Below are positions 49,160-61,290 of a DNA stretch of 64,000 nt, piece after piece; position 1 is the first letter of the stretch, and each line of letters opens with the position of its first letter. The notes under the pieces are model-generated. The model did no database searches. It was not told the DNA's origin and saw only the letters and a list, made by a program, of their open reading frames with translations. The translations under genes were made by a program, and so were the position numbers. Source of the DNA: Paragonimus westermani (Eukaryota; Platyhelminthes; Trematoda; Plagiorchiida; Troglotrematidae); NCBI GenBank assembly GCA_008508345.1, contig QNGE01000886.1:95014-159013 (forward strand), read 5' to 3'.

Positions 49160-49445
49160 TTCTTACCAACATAAAGAAAGTCTAGTCATCAACCGTTTCT
49201 TGGCACATAAAGTGGGATTCAGCCAAAGTTTGACGACAGCCTCTGCAATTCTGACGGCCTGCCTTAGTCTGGGTCCGAAGAACACTCTGAAGGCAGCCCT
49301 TGGGTCCACTGAATGCCCAGTTTGTAGGGAGCGTTTTGTAACCACACTCACGGCACAACCGACCTCCGAATTTAAAAGCCATTTCCGTATGTGTCCGTCA
49401 CTGCACGTGTTCAGGTGCCTCCTAGTTCTCTCGACGTACTGTTTC
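49160..49445 (-). pseudogene. Penelope-like GIY-YIG endonuclease C-terminal fragment (element D)
   Basis: A minus-strand frame opens with YVERTRRHLN, continues with HIRKWLLNSEV, TKRSLQTGHSVDPRAAFRV and RIAEAVVKLWLNPTLCAKKR, and ends SLCW then a stop at 49163. It aligns block by block with element C (YVGRTTRRL; LVDSNHAVNVKDAF; RAEAIGIRMYNPPLCAQKR; LDLPWP). It has no stop inside but is cut off upstream, where the GIY core is no longer recognisable. It is more diverged from element C than element A, so it may be another Penelope-like family. No arms were found. Confidence 0.7.
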
Positions 49446-49499
49446 CACAGACAAAATAAAACGTGTACACAATGTTAAATTAGGCTAAAAGACACCATG

Positions 49500-52400
49500 T
49501 CTTTTGTAGGTGTAGTTAGAACACAGGTAGTTTCATCTACGTGGACCAGTAGAGTGACTTTGTATGTGTGCTCGAGCGATACACTTAAACGGTGCCTTAT
49601 CAGAGCTGTAGCATTATCACCACTAAAAAGCAGCGTTGAATAGACAGGCATGCAAGGGAAAGCAGTGAGTGTAACTCACGTAGGTTTTGCGGTAGAATAC
49701 TTTTTGATAGAGCTTTTGGGGTAACCATTTTCTGTCAGAATCTGGTGCAGCAACATCAGTTCATTTTCTGAATCAACCTCTGCCACAATATGTCGAACTC
49801 TGTGAGCTCATGTAAGAAATCATTAAGCTAAAGATGTAGGTCAAAGTTGAGGTGTCTCAGTGATGGCGTCCGTAAAGTTGTGAAATGGTGTTCGCTACTT
49901 TATACTTTGGCGAACACCTATATCAGCCTGGTGATTTAACTTCAGAAACCTGTACCTCCTGGCTTACGTATAAGTTGGCATGCAATTACGGTGAAGTACA
50001 CGTAGAAAGGATGGAAAGAAACTTGTATCAAATGAATAACTTAGCAATTGATTTACTAATGACTGAAACCACATTTTTGAAACAGAAACCCATTTAGTCG
50101 CAACAAGTAATCTTACTAACTCCGTCGTGCTGTTCATATTGTTAGAATGAAGTTGCAACCACATGATGCTGATGTTCGTTAGACCACTGTTAATTTAACT
50201 CCACAGACTGATTTCTTGCTGGCAGAAGTTGTTGACGCAAACAGTTTTATTGTCTTTGAATTGTTTGCTCCCCATTGCGTCGTAACTGCACGACCTTCGG
50301 CTAATTCTAATGTTAGGCATTGTGCTACAGAAATACGTAGCAGATTGCTTTGTGTAAGCACCTGAGTGAAACATAGAATGTGTTTGCAATTTACCTTCCT
50401 TTTGTTAGATTTAACTAAATGGATGGAAAGGAATATTTCACATATTTGTTATATATGATATTCTGGAGTAGAAACAGTGCCAGTTGTGCCTAGAAAACTG
50501 ACGTTTTCTTTGACAGATCTCTCCGTCATAAACCAAGTTAAATATGGCGTTTGAGCTTGATTCTAAAGAATACCATGGAAATGCAAACGCAAGTATGTGA
50601 TCAGTCAACCACACAGAGTTACGTAGTTCTTGTTGAACTCACACTGACATTACATACGTACCTTTTGTCGTGTGGCATTTTTTGAAAACATCGTTACAAG
50701 TTTAGAATGCCAAAATTATGATCGTCTAGCGTGAGCATAATATGTTTTTTAATTTTACACTCTACGTTTTTTATACAGCAATGTCAAGCCCAATAACAGG
50801 AGGCATTTGGTATCCATAAAAGAGGTTTCGTTTCTATAAGTTATGAAAAAACCTATAACATTCGATTTATAAATGCCGTAATCACGTTTTTTTACCTTCA
50901 ATCTAAAAATACTTTGAAAATAACCGTCCTACTGAGAACCTATCAAAAGTGTGCACAGTATAACAAAGAAATAAATTTTATTTAGTGAGTTAATAGACTG
51001 CCACTATAATTACAAGCATTTGAATATATGTGAAAAGTTTATTCGAAATAACTGTGAGTGATGTTATGTGTATAGTTTGATTCGGTTCTCAGTGTGATCA
51101 ATGCAAAGTATCATGGAAAAAAGAATAACGGATTAACTGACGTTCATACACATATTCGGCTGAGCACTAACAAGCAGTCTGGGCTGCCCGTGTGACTATT
51201 CTTAGTTGGATGTTATAGTTATTATCAGAATCGATAATGCGACGTGCTTCACATCGTAAGTAAAATACCGCATGCATACAACAAGCAAATTGCATACATT
51301 AGATGAACACCTTTGCATACTTCATGTCTGTTTACTATAAGAACTCGTCTGGCCTGTAAGTGAGTATATAGCTTACTTTTAAATAAGCCGCCACCTCCAT
51401 GGTCAAGGCATAGAAGAAAGCATTAAGGGGTTTGACCAAACAAATTTCACGTTTGATGCATAAGTAAAGGTTTGTTACTGGGAAACACCGACGGGGACAA
51501 TGAGCTTTTTAAGCTCACTGGAATGATTAGACTTTGTATTCTACATGATGTTCTAAGTACCCCTACGAAAATGTATTGCTTGTGCACACTGTCTGCAAAT
51601 TTTAAATAACTGCCTTATTTTGAATATAGTTTTCAACCAGTTTTAACCTGTTTGTAACCAGTTTTTAATCAGGACTTCAGCACAGATATCTCGAGCGCTA
51701 CTGATGCTTGCAACTGGTAATGAGAATAATGAGTGTTGTATTTGTTTCTTTCTATTCTGGTAGAGTTTACAATTATCGTCATTAAAACAGTCTGTGCATG
51801 TTAGTTTTCATTTAAACACTATTTCTTGAAAGTTAGTTACATTTAACCGCCTTGTGTCAGATGCAGCGTGATTGACGTAGCAAACATTTGAGAAATGGCA
51901 CTTGTTTATGTTAAGGTGAGTCAGAATTGACAACTGACAATCAGATTGATAAAAATTTGTCATGTGAAACTGAGGTTTGGTGAGTCTTTGATCCGCAAAT
52001 AGGGCGGTGTTCTTGCCGACCCCATAAAATCTCGGTGATTTGGCCTCTAGGTCTGTTAGCTTTGTTTTACCCGAGAATCTGGACACTATTCACTGAACTA
52101 TTTTAAATCTTGCTGTCCAGTTAATAGGTCGGCCACATTTAACTGTGATCGGTAGAATGACAAATATAAGATAAATAGTGAGAGGTGGCAAATCCATGGC
52201 TCGTTAGTATCTGATTTATTTTGGTCAACTTAAACTGTTACATGTTGATTGCACATATAGACGTAAAAGTCAAGAGTGGTTTCAACGGCACTCTGTTTCC
52301 TAACGAGTGGGACCCAGTGAGTTATTGGTTACGGAGTTTAAGATACTACAAGCCTCTACATTGTGGGCATAACTTGGAAATTCTTGAGTGGACTACAACC

Positions 52401-53640
52401 GTTTTTGGTGTTTGCGAAGTAAGGTTACTGAATTCCATAATTGGACTTAGTCGGTTGATCATGGTGATCTGTGTTTGTCAAGAGAAATACACATGAATGA
52501 ACGATCGTACCTTCACACTTTCGCCCATTGCTTTCACACAGTGAAAATGGAGTAAAACTGCTGGGCCTTGTATATGTACATAATATAATTCCAAACCTAA
52601 ACGACGTGCGTCTACCCAAATAATGGGCTGACAAGACTGTACACTATTCATTGTCCTTTGAATAAATTTAGAATCTACTGTTGGTCCGCGCGATCGATTT
52701 TAAGCAGAACGAAGTACAATGTTTTATACTCACTTGCTGAAGAACTCAGAGTTAGCATGATATTCCGATACTGTTAATATATCTGGCGTCTTCCATGTGT
52801 TATATACACAAATAAATATTTATATACGTATTTAAATGCATTAAAATTGAAAACTTTCTCCTGCCACAAAGTTGCAATTATTACCCACTGGCTGACAGAG
52901 ATTTGAAACTGTGTATCCTGGCAAGTTTAACCTCGCTACCTATGCGCTATGACTGGACTTTTCCACATATTTTCACCGGCTTCTTTGCCATAGAAGAACC
53001 AGAATTCAACGTCAGTGCTGGTTACTTTGGTACAAATACATGCACAATGAATTTACGAATATCACCAAGCCAAACCCCTTAACTACTTATTATTGGAAAC
53101 CGACATCCGAGTAAAACTGTAAAAAATGGTCCAATTAAAATGACTGGAACCACCCGATTGCCAGATTATGTACTCATGGAAAGTGACAGTTTCAAAACTT
53201 CAATTTCTATCTTACAGTTGTGGACATTATTTTGTTTGAAATGTGAACCATATCAAAACATCCTGCCTAATAAAAAAAATTTGCACTCCAGAAACATCAC
53301 ATAAAGCCAACTTTTTTCAAAAGCAATTGCCATTGTGCAATCTAAATTTGATGCATTTCACTACCATGTGAAAAGAATAAAAACAAAACAAACTAATTTA
53401 TTTTCAAAGCTGTATTCACCTTTTGAAAATAGAACCACCTGCACATTCCGGTTGACAATCTTCACGTTTAATCTGGGAATGTTAACCATAGAGTCACACA
53501 CTGATAGATCGATTTCTGACAGATTCCCAAAAATAAAACTATCAAACAGAACAAGTTAGTGAGCTTCGATATACGAACATTTTATTGCATCGTTTTTTTA
53601 AAAAAAAAATACTTACACGAATATTCTCTGCTACGTTGGC
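49500..53640. other. non-coding stretch
   Basis: No family was recognised. On the minus strand, 52880-52955 has a tRNA-like arrangement (an A-box-like TAGCGCATAGGTAGCG and a B-box-like CAGTTTCAAATC) that may be a distant tRNA-derived repeat. Frames up to 92 codons occur without motifs. Confidence 0.3.
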
Positions 53641-53642
53641 TT

Positions 53643-53961
53643 TTCAAACGAAAGTTACAAATCTTGTTGCGAATAAATCACGGTTTTGTGCATCGGTTTG
53701 CGCTGCACGTTCAGTTAAAGCATTATTGGTACTGAACACGGGATTGCTAAATGCCTTACCTTGGGACAGCTTGACTTGGTAACCCAAAACTACTCTCACA
53801 TGAATGGATGTTATCCTTCCGCCCTGTGTGTGTATGTAAAAGATGCCAACCAGGTCTCCTACTGCGTTTTTGTCGTATCTATATGAGCAAACCATATTAC
53901 TGTAAACCCGCGAGTACTCAGTAGTCCAAAGTAGATCATTTTGTAACAACAGTGATGTCAC
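53643..53961 (-). CDS. weak exon candidate, unknown product
   Basis: A minus-strand frame of 105 codons from ATG at 53961, which lies inside the 103-bp inverted repeat, to TGA at 53644. A strong donor-like CCAAG/GTAAGG occurs after GYQVKLSQ at about 53760, so an exon of about 200 bases ending there is plausible. An AG/GTGACATC acceptor-like site lies just upstream of the ATG. The translation between (YDKNAVGDLVGIFYIHTQGG) is protein-like. No family was recognised. Confidence 0.25.
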
Positions 53962-54045
53962 CTAATGGTAGTGATATCTTAGGTTGATTTATGCTATCAA
54001 AACATGTCCCAGATTGAAAGTTTTAATCGTTCACGTGTCTAGTTG
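53943..54045. repeat. 103-bp inverted repeat, left arm
   Basis: It matches the reverse complement of 55539-55641 over 103 bases with two mismatches and no gap. No flanking target-site duplication was seen. Confidence 0.9.
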
Positions 54046-54180
54046 CATTCAAAATGTTTTTTCATGGTAATAGCTGCTCCACATGTTTGAACTAACAGAC
54101 AAGAAGTATCCTGAACCAGTCTGTAAATATCAGGTTATCTTCGCAATCAAATGTATTTCTCTACTCTGTGGCTGTGATAG

Positions 54181-54400
54181 TCGTTATCTCATATCAGCCT
54201 GTAATGTCTTTCCACATCCCGCACAATCGGTGTATAGTTTACGATCAAGACAGCAGTTACATATTTCGTGTACCATCAGATGGCCACATTTAACCCTATT
54301 GCTGTTCAATGTATGTCCACAACAATGATATGTCTGCCTCCGTTGCTGAATGAGAACGCCAGTCGCCACGCTTATGGCACTATCTAGATCTAAAAACGCC
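54181..54400 (-). CDS. Cys/His-rich exon candidate, zinc-ribbon-like
   Basis: A minus-strand frame stays open from an acceptor-like GGCGTTTTTAG at about 54391 to a TAA at about 54181, giving about 68 residues. It contains eight cysteines in clustered form: YHCCGHTLN, RVKCGHLMVHEICNCCLDR and YTDCAGCGK. The CGHLMVHEICNCC segment resembles the zinc-binding end of mitochondrial ribosomal protein L32 (CGHL-x-H-x-(I/L)-C-x2-C), but one of the four expected cysteines is displaced. The identification is therefore tentative. The frame lies between the arms of the 53943/55539 inverted repeat. Confidence 0.3.
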
Positions 54401-54609
54401 TAGATTATTTGACAAGTCTGAACAAAACAACAAGAAATCCCATCCCTGAGTGAAAACGTTGTCAACACACGCGATCAAATGGTAAGAGTGCTTGTTGTTG
54501 TCTTAGTTTGCTATACTTAACAAAATTACCTGTCAATGTCTACTTGAACATTATAGAATCATCCTCGGTATCTTCTTGTCTGTGAGACAAACTTTGGGTT
54601 CCCTTTATC

Positions 54610-54908
54610 CTAACCCAATTGACTACTGACAATTGCTCACGAGCGACAATGAATGAGAGCTCAGATTTGATAATTCGGTCGTGCCTAATATGAAGTGAAT
54701 TGGGCAATGGTCAACGGTTTCCTACTGATGGAATGGCCGGAGTTCAAATCGCGACCGTGGCAAGCATGTGCACTACTGAGGAGGTGTAATGAGAGCGAAA
54801 CTGGTGTCTAGTGCTTCTTTTCGGAAGAGCCTGGCTGGGAAGTCTATCTGAATGCGAAAGCTGTGATCAAACGTGAGTGTTAGTTAATTTGAAAAGCCCA
54901 AATCCTGT
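54610..54908 (+). repeat. SINE copy, 5'-truncated
   Basis: It starts inside the leader (ATTGCTCACGAGCGA) and continues through TTCGGTCGTGCCTAATATGA, GGAGTTCAAATCGCGACC (B-box), the GAGAGCGAAACTGGTGTCTA block and the GGCTGGGAAGTCTATCTGAA block. It ends in a shortened tail. Divergence from the 7728 copy is modest. Confidence 0.75.
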
Positions 54909-55538
54909 CAGCAGTGAATTGGTCGTTTGACGCTGCGGTTAAAACTGTTTATATACCCGTGTATGATCAGAGTGTACGGAATGTCAACCCGGAAAACACC
55001 ATGAGCTTTCTGTCTTCTAGTTATCCGAGTTACTGTCCGTAGCAGTTCATGCTAATATCCAGAAGACGTAATATCTCCAGCTTTGTGTCGACGGAGTGAG
55101 ACAGTGGTATTAAGACTGACGTCAAGCAAGCAAATCCACAATTAGCTGCTGACAATGGAGTATTACCGTGTCCAAAAATCCCTTTATATCCTCAGTCAAG
55201 GTTAACCAAAAGACACTATCCTGTCTGGAGGAGAAGCGACTGAACTGAATGTAAGCTTGCGATAAAAAACATTTGGCTGATCGCTAACCAGCGTACATTT
55301 TTTGCAAGGGGCAATAATTGAAGTTGATGGTGTTTATCGGCTTCAGGAAGCCAGTGTCAGATACAAAACGCACACATACAACAGAAATGGTGAATGGTTG
55401 ACTGGCTAGAGTGAAGTAGAGCTGAAAATTGTTTGGCTGTTCGTATTATCAGACGGATCACAGCCACTGATATTTCTTAATCGTTTACGCGTTGAATAGA
55501 GTTCTATTTATGAAATCCAAAATACATATTTGACGCAA

Positions 55539-55641
55539 CAACCAGACACGTGAACGATTAAAACTTTCAATCTGGGACATGTTTTGATAGCATAAATCAA
55601 CCTAAGATATCACTGCCATTAGGTGACATCACTGTTGTTAC
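55539..55641. repeat. 103-bp inverted repeat, right arm
   Basis: Partner of 53943-54045. The arms enclose about 1.5 kb holding the Cys-rich exon candidate and a SINE copy. Confidence 0.9.
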
Positions 55642-55644
55642 GGG

Positions 55645-57020
55645 CTATAGCTAAACTTGAGATGCAACATGTCGAAACTGATCAAACATGGATGAAACAC
55701 CATACAAGTAAAAAAAACATTTCACGTACGTGACTAGTACTTCGCTCAGCCACCTGTAAACGAAGCGACTGTCACAACAGAAAATTGAGAGAAAAAATTG
55801 CAGAAGGCGAAATTTTTGAAGATTGAAAAACCCGTTTGTTGACTCACAACCGAGTTTTCATCGCATGTTCGAAAACAAACGTCGTGCATACAATCTACAC
55901 ATGAATTGGTCAGGATTCGTCACTGTGGGGAAAGATCTATGTAAAGTTACACGACCGATTTATCAAAGATCGGTTGTGCTGTTGCGGGTGCCACGGGTTG
56001 CATAATTGTGCATATATTTTTCTGGCTACAACAATGAGGATTATGGTCTCCACGACCTACATATCCTAGATACTGGAACTTCTTCGTGACGCTCAGATTA
56101 GGAATGTTTGCTAGCGTGATTCGCATTGGCCCTTCACAAGTAATAATTTGGTATGATGGGCTGAGGTCGCCTAAGTGTTTGATTCTGATGCCAATGCCAC
56201 GTAAGTTGCATCTAGACAAATTTGAACGAAATGCTCGTTTACAACAGCATTTGTTGCTGTTTTTAGTCAAATTGCGTCTTTGAAAAAATTCTTTCCTTCG
56301 GGCGTTTTTTAAAGTTGTTTATAATGTATCACTGTAAGTTGCACGCAGACAAGTTTCGGGTGAGTAACATTTGTAATCCGCAGTTTTAAATGTGTGCAAT
56401 CGCCTTTTCAGAATTATGTTCTACCACCTAATCCGAAATTGGTAGATCAAGATTTAATACTTCGCACGTTTGTTATCCTAACGTACCGGAGACGAAATTT
56501 AGGTGACGCGCGCACCTCACAATCATCCGTCGTCAGTATTTTTTCTTACGTAATGCCAGTCATTCATCGAACCGTGAATAAATAAGCGAATATGAAATAA
56601 TATATACATCTATATACCATGAGAGACATGTTTCGAGGTGGCTGACCGCAATAAATTCAGTAAATGTCTAGAATTGTTTGACAGGATAATGTGCCAATAT
56701 GCTCGGTGTAAGATATAGGCAAATACAATTTTCGTTATCCCGGTGCTGGAAACATTAATTATTTGGGTGTTCCGTGAAAATCCTCCTCTCCGGACGAAAA
56801 GATTCTGCAATAATTTGGATTGGTATGCATTTACAGTTGAGATAGAGTATCTCCTGCTTTAAATTATGCAATTATCTACTTAGATATTTATAATTTGGTA
56901 CTTATAATGCAGACTGGGTCCGATGAACAAAAACGTCTTGTTTGGAGGTAATGGGAGTCTGTGAGTTGAGGACATAGCGTAAAGTTGAATTGTAACAGTT
57001 GCAATTAACAGAATTTTCTG
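55645..57020. other. non-coding stretch
   Basis: Overlapping frames of 65 (plus) and 107 (minus) codons lie at 55947-56283 with no recognised family. Nothing else was recognised. Confidence 0.3.
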
Positions 57021-57026
57021 ATCTGT

Positions 57027-57107
57027 AGATTTTACAGCCAACCTATTTCGAAAGGAAGCACTACACTCGAGCTTCGCTCTCATTAGAGCTTGACCTAGTG
57101 CATGTCC
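57027..57107 (-). repeat. inverted 3' fragment of the SINE
   Basis: Reverse complement of the SINE body from the GGCTGGCTGGAAAGTCT block to the ACTGACGAGCTC block, shortened. It precedes a plus tail piece (57108-57132) and the full unit, the same layout as 7537-8158. Confidence 0.7.
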
Positions 57108-57132
57108 TTGACCACTCAACTACTCATCAGTA

Positions 57133-57567
57133 ATCTGGAATATCATCTTGCAGGTTTAGTGAGATCAGTGATCTCGACCTGTCTTAGAAATCCTAATCGC
57201 GGACCTACCGATTGGAGTTAACAGGATGGTTACTGTGTCTCCTCTGTAGACGATCGTGCAACCTGATCATTGCTCCCAACCCATAGTGGTTGAGAGTTCA
57301 GATTTGATAATTTGGTCGTGCCTAATGTGAGATGAATTACGCAGTGGTCAACAAGATTGTCTTATGAAAGCGTGGCCGGAGTTCAAATTACGGCCGCTGG
57401 AAGGTTATGTACTACTGACGAGCTCTCATGAGAGCGAAACTGTAGTCTAGTGCTTATTTTCGAAAGAGGCTGGCTGGAAAGTCTATCAAAATGTGAACGC
57501 CGCGATCAAGTGCGAGTGAAGTTCAGCTTGAAAATAAACTAAATCTCCGACTACTCATCAGTAATCT
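57133..57567 (+). repeat. full-length tRNA-derived SINE
   Basis: It aligns end to end with 7728-8158: leader with ATCTTGCAGG, the GACGATCGTGCAACCTGATC block, and the tRNA-related head with B-box-like GGAGTTCAAATTACGG. The body follows, with the tail CTACTCATCAGTAATCT. The same tail sequence stands immediately before its 5' end. Confidence 0.8.
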
Positions 57568-57569
57568 GT

Positions 57570-60500
57570 AAATTGTTCCCTGTGCAGTCCAGTCATACTT
57601 GAAGAATGGTTTGATGTAAGACCTCTTTCGTTCCACAGAATGTATTCTTATGTACAGGGCATCACTTTAGTATAATTACACGAGAATCCAATGAAAATTT
57701 TCTTACGGCTGCTTATTCGTGCTCTCAAAGGAATACGGTAGTCTTGAGAAGGTTAGCATGAGAAGATGCTGTACACATTAGAAATGCGTGCGATGATTAA
57801 AACTTTTGTAAATGTAGAGTAAGCCGTGTTAATCGGAATTTGGTGGGTTGATATTTCAAAAGCATCGTTTGCTAATTCACCCGGCACTGGCTGCATTTTG
57901 TGGAAAAGAATTTTGGTTAAATATCGTCACCATTCGGGCACTCCGACACCAACGACTACCCATGTGCCATGTAAGCTAAGGACTTCCGACTTATGAATGT
58001 GTCAAAAATGCATCTCAAGCGCTGAAGAGCTGAATTAAAATAAAACATAACGTATAAGATGAGGATACTTAATTTCAGGGACTCTTTACAAGCATGTGGT
58101 ACAGCTAAAGTTGTTTGGTTGGCAAGAAATATTTTTAACCTACGGGTAAACTAATGATTCTATAATTGCAAAGAACGGCGAATGCAAACAGACAGTTCGT
58201 AAGAAACCGTCCGGAATGGGTGAGTCGCCCATCACTAGCCTTCTAATGACTGGCAATGGAAAACTGACAGTCTGGAGTGGGGTACTTTTGGCGCACGCTG
58301 TAGTAAATAATTCACAACGAGCCTGAATAAAGTATGACTACAAGGATTCACTGGCGGCGACATCGCATGTTCCGAACGACAATCTTAAGATTTGATTGAG
58401 TCAATGGACACGTGGCTAGGTGTGAGCATTCATAAATTTATAGGTTAACAAGAGAATCAGTAATAGGCAGCCTGCAGCCAAGCTTTTACTGTTGATTAGA
58501 AAAAGTAATCAATATGTCGGGGCAAAGATTACAAGTGCGGAAGTGGCCAATCGTACGGAACGACTGAAGCATATGAATATGGATACGTGGTAGGTCAGTA
58601 AATGTGCGCACTCAAGTAAAATGGTCAAAGTGATACGAACCACATCGTAGGTAGGATAGCATTATCAACCACAAGTGTTCGATTGAGCGAAGCTAAGTTG
58701 GGAAAAGAACAGAACATGAGAACAGAACTATCCGCGTATACCTTATGTTGACCAGAATCCATTAACTTCGCAAAAAATAACAGAGAATTAAGTTTTATTA
58801 ATCAAATGACGAAAATGACGATGAATTTAGTAATTGATTCTTGTTGATTTTCAGAATCAAGTTCTGTAAACGTTAAGAAAGCGACTGAAAAGTAATACTG
58901 TTACAAATTTACCACTTGGACGTATACAAATAGTTTTCTCAGATACTCGACCAAGCAACCAAGTCAGTTGTCAGGCCATTTTCTAATGATGATTCAAATT
59001 TCAAAATTGGGGCTGCTTTGTCGTAGACGAAAATGGAGGAACTAATGAAAACTTCCTTGGATAGTCTAATGGGGAGTGTTTTGACAGAACAACAGTTTCA
59101 TTGTGTTACTGCAAATCAGTCACTTATTTTTTATATCTTTTGGCAGTATATATCAGTGTATAATTTCAAATGCACCTTACATCTAACAAAAATATACCCA
59201 TGAACATTTGATTTGACTTTGATTAGGAATCTCATCTTAAAATGGTCATCTGCTGCCTTCATCCTGGCTTGCTTGTAATCAGCCTGGGAACAACTATATT
59301 CCAATAATTTCTTTCCGGTTCATTAAAAACTGTGTATATTATGGACATGGTTCCAAATAGCAGGTGAAGATTGTAATATAGACATTTGGTGTCAAAACGT
59401 TATGCTTCTTGAAAACTTCAGTGATAACTAACACTGTGCGTGTCAGACGGAACACAAAACAGCATGCACTTTGCACAAATTACTGTAGGCAACACGTCAA
59501 GCATACGCTGAGCAAGGTACTTTAAATCAGTTTCTGTGAAACTGTGCTTCCCACTGTTCAAATGTCAATATGTCACAAAGAATTAAGGACTCATTGCCAT
59601 ATCAAGTCAAATAAAACTGCTTGATTAGCCTATTTTATCAGCGGCATAGGTTAATGGTTCCCAATAGAAGTGGTTTTGGTTAATTGGAAAGAGATTGCAT
59701 GTCTGACAGATTCAAAGGTCACGACGCTTATGAAATTAGGACGGGACTGATACTAGTACATATCCATCCGGCTGTGCTTCCTAAATCAAACATTGTATGC
59801 ACCTAGTTTTATTTATCTGATATTATCATCGTCGTTATCATTACTAGGCTTTGAATTGGCCTTTCTAACCTCACTACTCTATGGTATCTTCTCTAGCTGA
59901 CTGATTTTTGGCCATTTTATACTAAGTTATACAACCCTGATCAAACTGATGGGCGTTTGTGTTCGGCTGCTAATTGTATGTTTGTATTACTACATTATAT
60001 TACAACTTTTATTTTCATACAAACAATCATTGAAAAACTTCGTGAAATGTGACAAATAATATTGCGTCATGTAATGTTTCCTTCTCATCCTAGGCAAGCT
60101 GATCAAAAATATTGATTGAGTACTTAGGAAGATATAAAATGATTATCAGATTACCTGGTCACCTAATATACTGTCATTCATCAAGCTGAGTAAGATAGTT
60201 GTTTCACCAAAAATTGCGTATTTTTTGTATAATAGGTTTTGTGGGTACCCTCATGCATGCATCATCGACCGACACTTACGTTGAGCGCAGATGAATTGTG
60301 TTGAACAACTTACAACATAGCCTAACACCCTGATTGCTAACGAATATCATATGTGAATTCTGACATTGAGAGTGTAATTTATGAAACTACCTTAGAGTCA
60401 GCAAAAACTCTGACTAAACCAAGATTTGGCTCTGTGATCTGTAGTTCAGGTTTCTTGTATAATTGTTGAGCGTTTTCTTAAATGTTCATTCACTTAGATA

Positions 60501-61265
60501 CGATTCCACTTCATGTGACCCGCTGTCAAAGTTTACGCAGTGATGCCAGCCGCCATAGAATTTTTTGCTGGCGTATATGGTCGTAATGCGTGATAGATTA
60601 TTGAGCAAAGTTGAGACCACTAATTAGCCCAAAGAACGGCATGTGCTGTCGTATAACGACAACAATTACCTATATTAAGGGGCAAAATTGTGACAAACCG
60701 CTAATGACTGTGGTCGGCAAATCATTGTCTGAATGTTTGCACCGATAAGAAATTTCCTGATTTGCATGACGGAGGCGTGAAATCACCATTTGTTTTGCCC
60801 TTGGAGATCGAACTAACGCACTGAACCGAGATAATTAACCAATGGAATACTGATACCAGAAAGACTAACCTTTTTAATTGAGGCCTTCTTCTCGTAATTA
60901 TATATTTTTGTAAATAATATGCCAGTCCATATAAAAAATAAGCACTGATACGGGCGGTCATTTGGGCAAAACAATGGTGCTTGAGGATACGCAGTAATGA
61001 TAGTTGAACGATGAAAAAAACTCGAGAAACACTCGCCAAGTTTGTGCGCTTGCAAACTGAAATGTAATGATGATATGACCAATCTTCATAGTAGAATAAC
61101 ATATATATTGCAGGATAATGTACGTATGAATTATGGTTTGGGTTTAGACTCTGAACTGTTAGTCGTACACTGGACCTTTGGTTCATTTAGTCCACATGAA
61201 TTACACCTTGTAAGCATTCGTTGCTGAGCTACTTTATCATTCTTGAAGTAATCGCCAGATCAAAG
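57570..61265. other. non-coding stretch
   Basis: No family was recognised. The longest frame (60722-61186, minus, 154 codons, hydrophobic) is within chance expectation. A weakly tRNA-like segment occurs near 59640-59740. Confidence 0.35.
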
Positions 61266-61290
61266 ACAGCACAGAGCTTCCTCTTGCTGG

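Noticed and set aside
49122..49478. Plus-strand frame of 118 codons with a CPVC...H...C zinc-finger-like pattern
   Set aside because: The opposite strand of the same bases encodes a clear Penelope-like GIY-YIG C-terminal end. The cysteine pattern is a by-product of that sequence.
53943..55641. DNA transposon with 103-bp terminal inverted repeats
   Set aside because: No target-site duplication at the outer ends, no transposase remnant in the interior and no known terminal motif. Kept only as an inverted repeat of unknown origin.
60722..61186. 154-codon minus-strand frame as a gene
   Set aside because: Same reasoning: a second overlapping frame is also open there, and the composition is that of AT-rich DNA read as hydrophobic codons.
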